Assembly (NCBI GenBank): GCA_030248295.1
Contig: JASANH010000239.1
Span: 620,001-684,000, forward strand
Direction: 5' to 3'
DNA from: Mesodorylaimus sp. YZB2_4
Lineage: Eukaryota; Nematoda; Enoplea; Dorylaimida; Dorylaimidae
DNA: 64,000 nucleotides
Shown here: piece by piece, positions 25,201 to 35,294 of the stretch
Layout: every line of letters starts with the position of its first letter
How positions within the stretch are numbered: position 1 is the first letter of the stretch
Made by a program: the position numbers and the translations under genes
The notes under the pieces: model-generated
Seen by the model: the letters and a program-made list of their open reading frames with translations, nothing else
Databases searched by the model: none
Told to the model about the DNA's origin: nothing

Positions 25201-27742
25201 AGACAGTGTGAGCCAAAACGATTCTCAAGTAGTATTATCTGGCGTTTATGTCCTCCTTACCGCGTCCATCGCCCCATTGCAGATGATCTCCGCGAGCATC
25301 GACCCACCTGTGGTGGCCCGGGTCATAGCGATACCATCTCTTAGAATCTCTGTCCCATCGTTCTTCGTGAGCTAAAAAGTCATCCATTATCAAATGTCAA
25401 CTAGAAGATGGAGAAGGAGCAGCATTCATACAATCTCTGCCATCTCCCCAGTTTGTGCGACGACCATATTGGCTACCCCATTGGGATTCGCGGTCATTTC
25501 CATCCCGTCCACCACTTCGTGTCCACACCCAATGGTGTCTTTCATAGCGATAATAGCTGCCATCCGAATCATCCCAGCGTTCTTCTCCATCTGGAATGAC
25601 TTTTTCCTGCATCATCTACCGAATGCACGACCAATACCTTACCACGCCCATCGCCCCATTTCAGATGATCTCCACGTGCGTCAACCCATTTGTTATGACT
25701 CTTGTCATAGCGATACCATCTCTTCGAATCTCTATCCCAGCGTTCTTCGTGAGCTACGATGAACAAATCAAGTCGACACAACGTGTACCCGTGCCCAGAG
25801 TCCTGCAAGGGTACCCATACCCGTACCCACACGTACCCGGCGGGTATGGGAACGGGCTTGGGTAAGAGGCGACGGGTACGGGTATGGGTTTGGGTAAGGG
25901 TCGGCGGGTGGGTATTTGTTCTAGTTTTTTTTTTCTTAACAGGGCTGCAAATTTGAATCTTATGCAGTTTGTGACTGTTTTTAGGGAAACAGTTCTGATG
26001 TCTGCTTTTATGAGGCTAGTTGTGACCACTGTTGATATCAAGATCCACATCTATATGTAATCGATATTGATATCATTTGGCATATCGATATCGAAATCGT
26101 ATCCGTATCTTTTGAGATATCCATATCTACTATCCGTTTTTTTGGAATGTACACGCGGCACGTGAAGGCCGTGTATTCTCAAAGAAAACAGGTAATATAT
26201 TATATCTTTCCACAACCAAGATATTCATAAAAAGATATGGATATTCAAGCGTTTTTGAGATTTAAAAATGCTTGTTTACTGCAAAAATGAACCTGGTTTA
26301 TATCGACAAGCCGCTAAGGCGCTCCGTGAAGGACGTCGAGACCCCTAGAGGTGGGTGCCACATGACTCGACACGACTGACTTCTTGATTTCCTGTCTGAG
26401 GGGGCTGAGGGAAAATAAGAGTGTGGCGCTAGGAGTCCAAACTTGTATATTACAGATATGCACCAGAGTAGCAACCTAGACTCTTTGCAGGATCCAAGCC
26501 ACTTGCACTCTTAGGTCAGCGGGTCCTTAGATGAGACAGGTGTAGTTTGATGTAGGATAGGACTTTCTTGTATGCATGTCCTGCGACTCACGATCAGACA
26601 TGTCTAATCTATAATTGTCAAACTGGCTCCTGCACACAAACTAGCTTGTTTTGTAGTAGTACAGCTACAGTAGTTGTTGTTGACCTCTCCAGGTAAGCTA
26701 CACTAGCGCGTTTGGTAGCAGTGTCACGAATCTAGGTTTCATAGAGCAGCTGCTCATTCCTGCTTGACTGTATGGTCACCTTTGGGTCATTGGTCAGCCA
26801 TAATTGCCAAAATGCCTTCAGTTAAACATTTTAAAATGCACTCCTTGTCGATTTCAACTCCGTTACTCTGACATGAATGAAGTTTCATTCAGAGTTTTAG
26901 ATTGCCATGTTGTTGTCTGGTTCAGGCTTCTAAGTTTCCTGTAAATTGAGACGTTTATTTCCAAGGGAACAAGAAACCCAATAAATTACGCAAAATAGAC
27001 ATTATTCAGACGTTTAGCGCTAAAGCATTTGGCTCAAGGACTCTCGACTCAAGGACTTTGACCACAACTGACCAGTTGGCCAGACGCCTCTAATATTTTG
27101 CAGATAGCTTTCTTTCACAGCTGGGAAAACTTACAATTTTTGGTTGCTTAAAGTTCGACTTAACGGTTGGCGATGTTCCCCTGTCAGATTACTGCTTCAA
27201 GAAAGTCTTTTGTCTTGCGATAGTAAATAAACTTTTGAAAGAAAATTAAACCAGCTTTGTTGAAAACTCTGGTTTTCTATAACTATTTTCATGAATTAAT
27301 TAGTTTTCTGTTTTGATACTCCATTCGAACATTTATCGAAAAACCGGGTACGGGTATGGGTATGGGTAGATTTTTTGAAAAATTACGGGTACGGGTATGG
27401 GTATGGGTACACAGGTCGTCCAGCGGGTACGGATAGGGTACGATTTTCATACCCGTGCAGGACCCTGCCCGTACCTCTCACAATAAAATAAATATTTTAG
27501 GCTTACAATCCTGTCCCCTTCCCCAATTTCTTCTGCTGCCATATTGATTGCCCCAGCGTGTTTCATCGCTTCGACCACCGCCTCTGCCACGCCAACCCCT
27601 GCCATTGCCTGGCGCACATGTGACTGAAATCGAAGAGTCTACTTATCACATCTCAACTCGAGGTGACACCATCTCGCCACCACTTACCAAAAACCACAAA
27701 CCAAAGTGAAATTAACAGCACAGGACCAGCAGACCGACCCAT
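22226..27742 (-). CDS. Secreted protein with duplicated Trp/Tyr/Arg/Gly-rich modules, no known family
   Basis: Complete eight-exon gene on the minus strand: 27742-27688, 27623-27507, 25753-25643, 25590-25432, 25371-25261, 22858-22700, 22644-22534 and 22314-22226 (stop TAG). All junctions are phase 1 and the total is 303 residues. Exon 1 encodes a signal peptide (MGRSAGPVLLISLWFVVF). Exon 2 is Gly/Arg-rich (GNGRGWRGRGGGRSDETRWG, NQYGSRRNWGRGQD). Then two module types alternate. Type B has 37 residues (HEERWDRDSKRWYRYD, H-KWVDARGDHLKWGDGR). Type A has 53 (GEERWDDSDGSYYRYERHHW, VW, then GGRDGNDRESQWG and GRRTNWGDGRD). The order is B-A-B-A-B, followed by a short A-like end (YYWFDDGHWVWYRRGAG). 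B exons are all 111 bases and A exons both 159, so module number can change by exon duplication without breaking the frame. I recognise no enzyme motif or cysteine framework. A secreted matrix, cuticle or host-defence protein would fit, but that is a guess. Confidence 0.85.
22981..23017. repeat. Perfect 16-base hairpin
   Basis: GGACTCTACTGCGTAC, a 5-base loop GGTTG, and the exact complement GTACGCAGTAGAGTCC. It lies in intron 5 of the W-module gene, just beside a patch of TGCGTA/TACGCA repeats (23020-23100). Confidence 0.9.
23020..23100. repeat. TGCGTA-rich patch 1
   Basis: It has repeated GCGTATTGCGT and ATACGCAAATTGCGTACTCC motifs with short inverted copies. The same vocabulary (GCGTATGCGTATATGCGTAC) recurs at 24570-24720. 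Confidence 0.6.
24570..24725. repeat. TGCGTA-rich patch 2
   Basis: It has repeated TGCGTA, GCGTATGCGT and GCATGCGTACGCGCATACGC motifs. It lies about 1.5 kb from patch 1 in the same intron, so the two may be the ends of one diverged element. Confidence 0.55.
25783..27475. mobile_element. Element with inverted GGGTAC/TATGGG arrays in intron 2 of the W-module gene
   Basis: The left end (25783-25910) has GTGCCCAGAGTCCTGCAAGG followed by CCCATACCC and GGGTACGGGTATGGGT arrays. The right end (27345-27475) has GGGTACGGGTATGGGTATGG arrays and ends ACCCGTGCAGGACCCTGCCC, roughly inverted with respect to the left end. The 1.4-kb interior has no long open frame. It fills most of the intron between exons 2 and 3 of the W-module gene. 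Confidence 0.5.
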
Positions 27743-28381
27743 CCTGCCTCATACAGTATTTGTCACAGACGCCATTGTTTCTTATTCTCGCTTTTATGTC
27801 ATGGCGTCCACCCGCCCGCATGCGCTATTTTCGTACGAACTAGCCTCAGGCAATTTGTGTTGATTGAATCAACTAGAAATTAACGTGTTGAAAAAAAACA
27901 CAAGGCATTAAACGGGTCTGCGCACGAATGTCGTGTACAAGGATATTTATATTTGTAACACTGGAAATAACCGAATGCCATCATGCCAACTTTATGAATT
28001 GTAACATCAACATGACTCAAGGAAACTGTTTTCGACACCCCCGCTCGCAGTTTTTCATGTTCATGTTTTACTGTGATCCAAAGCAGCCGAAGCGCACCAA
28101 TTGTGATGGACATCACAAAATCGAAACGAAGTCTAAAATGTCAAAGAAAAAAACAAATGCTTAGTCTTTAACGTTAAACTAAAAAACACAGTATGCTCTG
28201 GTAACGCATTTTAGAAAATCAAAGTAGGCAGCTCGAACGATTGGGTTAAAGAGTTCGTTGGAGAATTCGGAATCATCAAGTGATGACTGGCGGTTAAATG
28301 GGAACTGCTTCGAATACCGGAACGGATCGATAAACGAAATTAATGATCGGGTAATCATGTTCAGCATAATAAACTTTGTAC

Positions 28382-28460
28382 AATTGCGTCCCCTTCCCCA
28401 ATTTGTATCGATTACCCCACCATATTTCATTGCTTCGACCACCATCTCTGCCGCGCTTAT
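28382..28460 (-). pseudogene. Degenerate W-module exon upstream of the gene
   Basis: After an acceptor TTCTTCCAAAG the minus strand reads KRGRDGGRSNEIWWGNRY and then, after a frame change, NWGRGRN before a GTAC site. This matches the Gly/Arg half of exon 2 of the W-module gene (GGRSDETRWGNQYG, NWGRGQD). The piece is 79 bases long, not divisible by three, and lacks about ten bases compared with 27507-27623. It therefore looks like a broken duplicate rather than a working exon. Confidence 0.6.
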
Positions 28461-28679
28461 CTTTGGAAGAAATTGGCTGGTTATAAACCATCACTGTAGG
28501 GTACCTATTAGTCAATATTTGGATTGATGACGAAACAAAAAAGCTTTGGACTTCTCGAGCTGAGCTTCAAACCAATGGCTTCTGACCACTCAGTTGTTAA
28601 AATGAACAATACTGTAGTTTGACAGACAAGAGTCACATCAATGATATCCTTCATAGGGATCGGATCATATGCTTATAGA

Positions 28680-28890
28680 GTTGACCTCGGATAACTCGGA
28701 ACTCGGATATTTAAACTTCGGATAATTGCATCCAGGATATTTGCACCTCTGAATGTCATACTTCGGATAATTGCACCGCAAGCTATTTGAACTTCGGATA
28801 ATTGCAACGAGCCCCACCCCCCCCCCCCCCCCCCCGATTTTTCATTTATGTTTTTCGTGTATTCAAACCTCGGATAATATCACTGGTCAA
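28680..28890. repeat. CGGATAATTGCA repeats with poly-C
   Basis: The phrase CTTCGGATAATTGCA or close variants recurs at least five times, with a run of about 20 C near 28817. Similar phrases occur at 29100-29190 and in the pogo-like MITE at 32572-32734. Confidence 0.65.
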
Positions 28891-29436
28891 GATGAGTCAA
28901 TAGTTCTACAGGTCCTGCTTTGGCAATATGGTATGTTTGAAATCAAAGGTGATTGGAAAATATCCTGTAATTCATTACTGTCAAAGCGGAATTGCTGAGT
29001 ATTAGTAAGATCTATCCATATGATCTATCCATATATTATTAATCAGCTGATGGATGTTTCTATGCATGAACATTTCTGAAAGCGGCAGTGCAGTGCAGTA
29101 AAAATTGCAAACACGCTTATTAGAAAAAAACTTCGAATGATTGCAGCTTTTTTAAAAATTGCTTTAAACTTTACATAATTGCAACTTCGTCTATTTCCGA
29201 CTCTTTTTGGCGATTCGATTGTGAATTGGCTGGCGGAAAAAACATAGTGAATTCATCCAGCATCGGATTTATGTAGCTGGCAAATAGGACCCTAAATCTA
29301 GAACAGAAGCAAAGTCTTATCGGGAAGAATTTACTTTGACCAACTGGCGGCGACCTGACAGACAAGAGTGCAGAAGTTTAAAGGGCGCGGATATCGAAAA
29401 GTGGTCGCGCACTTTTGCCCTCTAAGGGGTAGCGCG

Positions 29437-29951
29437 CATGGCTATACTATATGTGATAAATGACTGGCTCGCACTGACGCGGGCGCCCCCTAACGGTATG
29501 AATCAGTCACCGCGGCCGGCAATCTCCATGAAAGCCCGGAAAGGAATGATAACAAATAAACAGTGCCAAGAGGCATGAAATCAGTCAAATGTGGACAATT
29601 TGAACCATCGTCACGTTCAGGCGGAAACATCATTTTTTGAATTTGCCGCCAATCAGGTTCTTATCGGTCCCGTCTGCTAGGATGCGGCAAGCTGACCAAA
29701 TTACGCAGCTTTGTACAGTATGCTTGGAACCTGACTGGCGGCAAATTCAAAATAATGATGTTTTCGCCTGAACTTGACGACGGTTCAAATTGTCCACATT
29801 TGACTGATTTCATGCCTCTTGGCACTGTTTATTTGTTATCATTCCTTTCCGGGCTTTCATGGAGATTGCCGGCCACGTTGACTGATTCATACCGTTAGGG
29901 GGCGCCCGCGTCGGTGCGAGGCAGTGATTTATCACATATAGTATAGCCATG
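29437..29951. mobile_element. Long palindromic (foldback) element
   Basis: The left arm 29437-29660 and right arm 29727-29951 are near-exact inverted copies over about 224 bases, with a 66-base unique loop. The arms run from CATGGCTATACTATATGTGA to TTGCCGCCAATCAGGTTC and back. Mismatches are few, so the structure is young or kept alike by gene conversion. There is no coding potential. Confidence 0.9.
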
Positions 29952-30657
29952 GTAGCGTGGCTGCGCACATACCCATTAGGTTACGCCAACTGCTCCGCCT
30001 CCAATCTCAGCCAATCAGACGCCAGGGAACAGGTCGCCCACGCCTGACTGGTCTTCTGGTCATTGTTGCTGTAAAGAAGAGTTCGTGTTTCAGCCTTTCC
30101 TATGGCTTTACTATTTTATTGTCACGGGGAGACAAAAATTCAAGAGCTTTCGGAGACGCTTCATTTCGACCCTGTAGATTTTAATGGTGAGTCGCCCACC
30201 GCCAGGCGTGCATGACGCAGAGAATTTGATCAAGTTCTCAGACATCAGAGTTGAACTGGGCCAGACTAGTTTCAAGCTCCGCTATGCAAATTGTACACCA
30301 CCCAGGCGGCCGAAGAAGACAAACTTGCGCTATATGCGAGAAGACAAAATTTTGTTCAGAAATCATTCTACTATGTGCGTGAAATATAGTTTCTTGCGTA
30401 GAACTGTCCACAATAGTCCCACACAATGGCCGTCCTGTTCAACTGTATCTCTTACATGTTCACGCCAAATGCAGCTTCACCTGCTCATAAAGCCAATGAG
30501 AACCGCTCATTAAACATTGCGAGTGCCATAATTGTACTCATAATTGTCGAGTCAGTTTGCCAAACTCGGTGGACTCACATGTTTGAGCAAGGCCCGCAAT
30601 GCTGCAGAAGCGAGGAACGTACAGCGATAACAGCACAAGCACCAGCACCAGCCAGGA

Positions 30658-33236
30658 TTATTCCAAAAGCCTACAACATTCCAAAAAACTATCGCGAATG
30701 TTGGTAGCGAATTGCGACTGCACCTTGGCCAACTCCTCGTATTCTTTGTAGGACAACAATGGCCGACTAGGTACCATATCGGCCATCTGAGCAGGCTCGT
30801 CGCTTTTCTGTCCACTAAGCAGGACATTGGCCGGTGTGTAACGATCGCTGGTATTCTGTTCACGATGCAGGTCTTGTATCATCATCTGCACAGATATAAG
30901 AGTCAATGGAGAATGTGGAGAATAAACATCTGGCAGTCTGGCTTTGGGGCTATCCATAAAGGTCGACCGCAGCCTGGGGGGAGGGGGTTAGCAATAAGTG
31001 GTCAGCTGCGGTTGGGGGAGGGGTAGGTGGCCGAATGTCCATCAGGACATTAGTTGCCAGCTGGAATCCAGCTTCGACCGATCCACCAATCCAAGGGGTG
31101 GATCGGTTCCTGATCCGATCCAACTGCTGTATCGGCAACCAATATTTCTTCGAGATTTATCTGCTGGAAAATGGTAAAATGTGCAAACTATCCCGTTTTT
31201 TCTTTAAAATCACTATTTAATCCCGCTTTAGGTGCTGCTTAGCTCGCCTACGTCCTATGGAGTAGCCTAACAGAGAGTGACAGCGAGGAACCATGGCAGG
31301 TTCGTGAGGACGTAGTACCAAACACGTCATCCATATCGATCTTTATGTATTTTTTTAAGCGAATTGGCCGGATCAGATCCGGTTCGTGGATAAGGCTGAT
31401 CCTGATCCGCTTCAAAAATCAAAGATTTATGTGGATGACGTCTTTGGCATCGCGTCCTCACCAATTTGCTATTCTTCCGCGCTGTCACTCTCTGAAGGAC
31501 AGGAAAGCTAACCAGCGCCTAAACTGGGACAATATGCTGATTTCAGATAAAAAAACCGGATTTACTCAAAGTATCCCAACTTTATCATTTTCTAGCAGAT
31601 AAAGCGCGAAAAATTTCAGCCGCTGATCCGGTTGATCCAGCAGTCTGATCGGACTGATCGAGCCCTCGATCAGCGGATTAGTTCAGCCAAGCCTGTGGAT
31701 TGGTCGATGCTGCGCCTGAGGAGGAATAATTGGCGATACGGCCCTAGGAGGGGGCACTGAATGAGTGGAACAAAAAAAGTAACGGAAGAAGTATTTACAC
31801 AATTAGCGAAACAGACTTTGCCTCTAAGAAATCTTGCACTTACGAAATTAGCTTCGACTTGATCGCAGACTGAATCGAACAACTCCAAAGCGCGTCGAAC
31901 CTCTTCCGTATCCGCGGTTGCTGATGCAACGGGAGTATCGCCGCTAGATCTAAACCAGTCACAGGTGCAGCCTGGGGTCAGATCGAATAGACCATTTCAC
32001 AAACATCGTCTTGGCAAAATCTAAAACTGCCGCTGTAAACTGCTTATGACAGTTTCACACACATGAAAAGTACATTAGTTTGAATTTGAAAGTTGAGCGC
32101 TAGTTGTGGCGACAGAAATTTTCTGGTGAAAGTTCTGATTTATAGCTTTAAGTTTTTTTTTTCCAAACATTGGCCAGAATTTGTCGCTATTCTGTTTGAA
32201 AAACTTTAGAGCGGGGTGCGCGCGCACGAGCTTTCAATTGAGAAACTGTCGTGAGCAGCTTGCAGCTGGAAATTCCTATTTCGTGTTTTTTTTTTATTTG
32301 GGAAATAGTCTATAAAATGAAACAGTCATCTCACCCTGTATTTTCACTGCTATGCTGATCTTTCGTCGCATCGGCCGCAGTTTTCATTAAAACCTTGAAA
32401 AAGTATTTGTAGTCATTGTATGTATCTGTCCTTGGTGCAATTGCACATTTGTCCTCACCATGAGGTACAAGTACATGCTCGATTTTTGATGCCAGTATAT
32501 CACAGGTACAAGGTGTCAACAGGTGTGTATGCAAAGTTTGGGTGTACTTTGACCATCGTATTTACTGGATACAGTCGATCTCGGATAACGAAAAAGTCTA
32601 GATAATTGCACCGAGTCCCCATTCCCCGATTTTTAAACTACAGTAAGTGTATTTCAACCTCGGATAATTGAAACTTTGTCTCATTGCAACTCATTTCAGC
32701 GTCAAGATCGCTCGCAATCATCCGACCTCGACTGTACTATCTGTTTTATCTGATAGCAATTTTCGTGGTCCAGGTCATCCGCAAAAATAGTGATTTTTGG
32801 TATTTCTCACGCTACAAGTTCACGCGCCTACCTGAAGCGACTGTTTCAAATCGGTGATCAGAATCTTAGCCCTAATCAATGGATGGAACATATTATCGGT
32901 GGCAGTGGTCGATGACGAGGACGCAGGTGCAGGAGCAGCACTGGCGGGTGCCGCGGGCGCTGCAGCCGTTCCTCCACCAGCTGGTCCTTGCGATGGGGGT
33001 GGAACAGGAGCCGACGCAGTGTTATGCAATACTTGCTGCGACTGAATACCCTGCACGGAATAAGTTGATTGACTTTGCATGGTCATCTGTTGTTGGCTTC
33101 CGGATGTGGGACCCGAACTCAAATGCTGCTGTTGAGGGCCGTGCGGGAACGAAGGCGGCGGTTGCTGTTGGAATTGACCAGCCATTTGCTGTTGTTGAGA
33201 CGGCATTTGTGAACGCAACGTATTGTCAGACATCAT
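30658..33236 (-). CDS. MED29: Mediator complex subunit 29 (Intersex homologue)
   Basis: Four exons on the minus strand: 33236-32832, 32393-32335, 31949-31844 and 30885-30658 (stop TAA). They join in phase to 265 residues. The first 110 residues are low complexity (QQQQMAGQFQQQPPPSFPHG, then Ala/Pro-rich). The conserved part follows: FHPLIRAKILITDLKQSLQ, VLMKTAADATKDQ, RRALELFDSVCDQVEANF, then RPLLSYKEYEELAKVQSQFA and IRDSFLECCRLLE. This helical layout matches MED29, a small subunit of the Mediator tail/head interface that links activators to RNA polymerase II. TTTCAG lies one base upstream of the ATG. Its first two introns carry MITEs (32572-32734 and 32026-32270). The third intron (30886-31843) holds a G-rich repeat and a foldback element. 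Confidence 0.9.
30946..31030 (+). repeat. G-rich GTCGACC repeat, copy 3
   Basis: CTATCCATAAAGGTCGACCG is followed by GGGGGGAGGGGGTTAGC and GTGGTCAGCTGCGGTTGGGG. This is the same order as at 108-205. It is in the last intron of MED29. Confidence 0.7.
31068..31712. mobile_element. CATCGACCGA-type inverted-repeat element, copy 1
   Basis: It starts CCAGCTTCGACCGATCCACC and ends TGGATTGGTCGATGCTG, which are inverted. Inside, GAGAGTGACAGCGAGGAACC (near 31270) and its inverse CGCTGTCACTCTCTGAAGG (near 31480) form a second inverted pair, so the element can fold back. The internal CGCTGTCACTCTCTG also occurs in copy 2 at 39321-39659. Confidence 0.7.
32026..32270. mobile_element. TTATGACAGTTT-family MITE with both ends
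   Basis: The left end CTGTAAACTGCTTATGACAG and the right end, read on the other strand, CTGCAAGCTGCTCACGACAG are inverted copies. The length is about 245 bases. It fills most of the second MED29 intron. Confidence 0.7.
32572..32734. mobile_element. pogo/Tigger-like MITE with TA duplication
   Basis: Ends CAGTCGATCTCGGATAAC and (inverted) CAGTCGAGGTCGGATGAT are flanked on both sides by TA (32570-32571 and 32735-32736). The length is 163 bases. End sequence and TA target resemble pogo/Tigger elements. It lies in the first MED29 intron. Confidence 0.8.
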
Positions 33237-34929
33237 TCTGAAATATTACGATGACAACTCGGAAAGAACTAAAGTTACCCACAGGGGCATGCAGATGCGG
33301 AAAGACATGCGGCCAGCAGTATTCCTCACTTGTTCAAAAACCTTCAAGCGCTTTATAGATGAGCAAATTTTTCAGTAACCGACATTTATTAATGTCTTTT
33401 TTTCAACATTGCTAGCTTATTGCAATAAATCTAAAAAAAGGTTTAGTAATTAAAATTTTTTATTATTTATTAGGTGATAATTTCTTGCTGTTCGCACCAT
33501 CCATTGATTTAGTCTGCTAAGAGCGGGAAAATTTGACACGCAGCAAGCATTCGTGGCCTTCTTACTGGGCTCGCTCGATCAAGATATCGGCTGTATATTA
33601 GTTGGTGCCTAATTAACTGCCTTAATGTCGGTATCACATCCATATCTGAAGCAATTGAAAGGTAAGGTCTGCATTTAGAGGTTCGAAAATGCTGTTACAT
33701 GATTGAAACAGTAAGTTTTTCAGTTCATGTGATTAAATTTTGCGAGAATGGGGCGAATAACTGTTCTGTCACGGACACGCATTCGTCGCTGTTACCATTT
33801 TGTCGGACCTTGGAAGACATTGTGGTGACTGGGCTCCGGTGTAAGTTGCATGTATTTTGGGGGGGGGGGATAAAGTGTGATTAGTCGGTCACCTTGGATG
33901 TGTCGAGGTAATAATAGCGAAACCTCAAGCTTTGTCTGGGCTTCACTTCTCAATTTTTAATTAGCCTTGTTGTTTCTGCAATGCAGTTACGAATTGCTCA
34001 TGTTCATGTTCATTGTTTATGTTTTGCCACATAACCAAACGCTTATGCGCACTCGAGGGTGAAGGGACACATTTAAGACGGAATGATTTACTGGCCCGCG
34101 AGTCGAACACTCGCCCGTAACTGCGCACCTGGCGTGAGAGGCAGACGCCTAACCCACCTTGCCAGGAGGCCGGTAATGTGCCCACCAGGCCACGAGCCCG
34201 GCCAGCGGAAATGTGCGCAACGCAACTTTCCACTGGCAAGTGAGACAGCGATGGACTGCATTGTCATTGCAGCCATTCGGCCTAGTCGCCCTTCCAGCGT
34301 GCGCTTTTGAAGTATTGAGTCAGAGTGGTAGCGTGGAGCGTTGTAACTATGCTCATAGTGGGAGGCGGCAACCCGGGGGACTTTATCGGCTAGAAACTTG
34401 GCAGGGTACACCTCGTGAAAGAGATATAATTATCAGCTGCAAGATAGGATGTACCAGAAATAAAAAAACAAGAACGGGCGTGAAAAGTTTTAATTGCGCC
34501 AATTACCTCAAGCTATCGCCCAAGCAACACGTTTTTGTGTTTTTCCATGGGGAGGGGATGAAAACCAATTTTGACTTTTGCATCACCAAGCACTTATGGA
34601 GTACCTACTACTAAGCACAAAAAATCATGGGGTCAAAATGTGTCCATCGATGGGGCCGGGGTTAAGGCCCCATCTGCGATCCCTGGCATAGGATGTGGCG
34701 CACACAATAGTGTTTCTATGCTCGTCGTCACCGGCCTCGTACAATTACAAGCAGGTTTACAAGACAGGATAAAATACAGTCATGCACAAAAATGGTGTGT
34801 CGTTGTGCGCAACTTGCAAATATTGTATTTCCTGGATTCACCAGCCTGGCGCGCGTTTTTATAACATGCTGACGGTACAGTTACTTTTCTCCTGCGCCCC
34901 AGGTTTCGCTGATTCCAAGAATGAGCATA
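33237..34929. other. Intergenic stretch upstream of MED29
   Basis: No gene is recognised. It should contain the MED29 promoter, but no TATA box is clear. A short run of G (33858-33867) and a tRNA-derived SINE on the minus strand (34003-34197) are present. Open frames at 34088-34411 and 34213-34614 overlap the SINE on both strands and are not convincing. Confidence 0.45.
34003..34197 (-). repeat. tRNA-derived SINE, minus orientation
   Basis: On the minus strand the order is GGTGGGTTAGGCGTCTGCCT (A box), CGAGTGTTCGACTCGCGG (B box), AAATCATTCCG, TGTGTCCCTTCACCCTCGAG, TGCGCATAAGCGTTTGG and a TATGTGGCAAAACATAAAC tail. The same string of motifs, nearly identical, lies in the opposite orientation at 36838-37010. 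Confidence 0.85.
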
Positions 34930-35294
34930 CAGTGGAGGCCAAAAATAATCGGACACCTGCAAAAAGTTGGGTATCGGCGCCTTATCTGTAAATTTTTCCT
35001 CATTCGTGCAACAGAGAGCAATAAGTTGGATATGGCTGGATAGAGAATTGTTTGTTTAAAAACACCTATCAATCGGAATCCAGTTATCTTTTACTGTTAA
35101 TCATTGTTGAAACAAGAGAAAATATGAGTGGCCGAAAATATTTCCAGGACAAAAATAATCGCACAGCTACAGATTTTTTGGTTTTCCTTTGTTGTCTGAG
35201 GCCAGTTATGTTCAGGTATGGTTCCTGGTCTGAGGGTATAAAAAGAGGTGCCTCAAGCGTAGGATATCAGTGTCTCTTTTTTTCTACCATCGAA

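Larger units (their letters stand above)
27743..30657. other. Intergenic stretch between two minus-strand genes
   Basis: No intact gene is visible. It holds a degenerate copy of a W-module exon (28382-28460), CGGATAATTGCA repeats with a poly-C tract (28680-28890 and 29100-29190), and a long palindromic element (29437-29951). The promoter of the W-module gene should lie just above 27742; no TATA box is obvious. Confidence 0.45.

Noticed and set aside
32854..33241. Plus-strand frames opposite MED29 exon 1
   Set aside because: They mirror the Gln/Pro/Ala-rich coding of MED29; the minus strand has in-phase splicing and conserved sequence.
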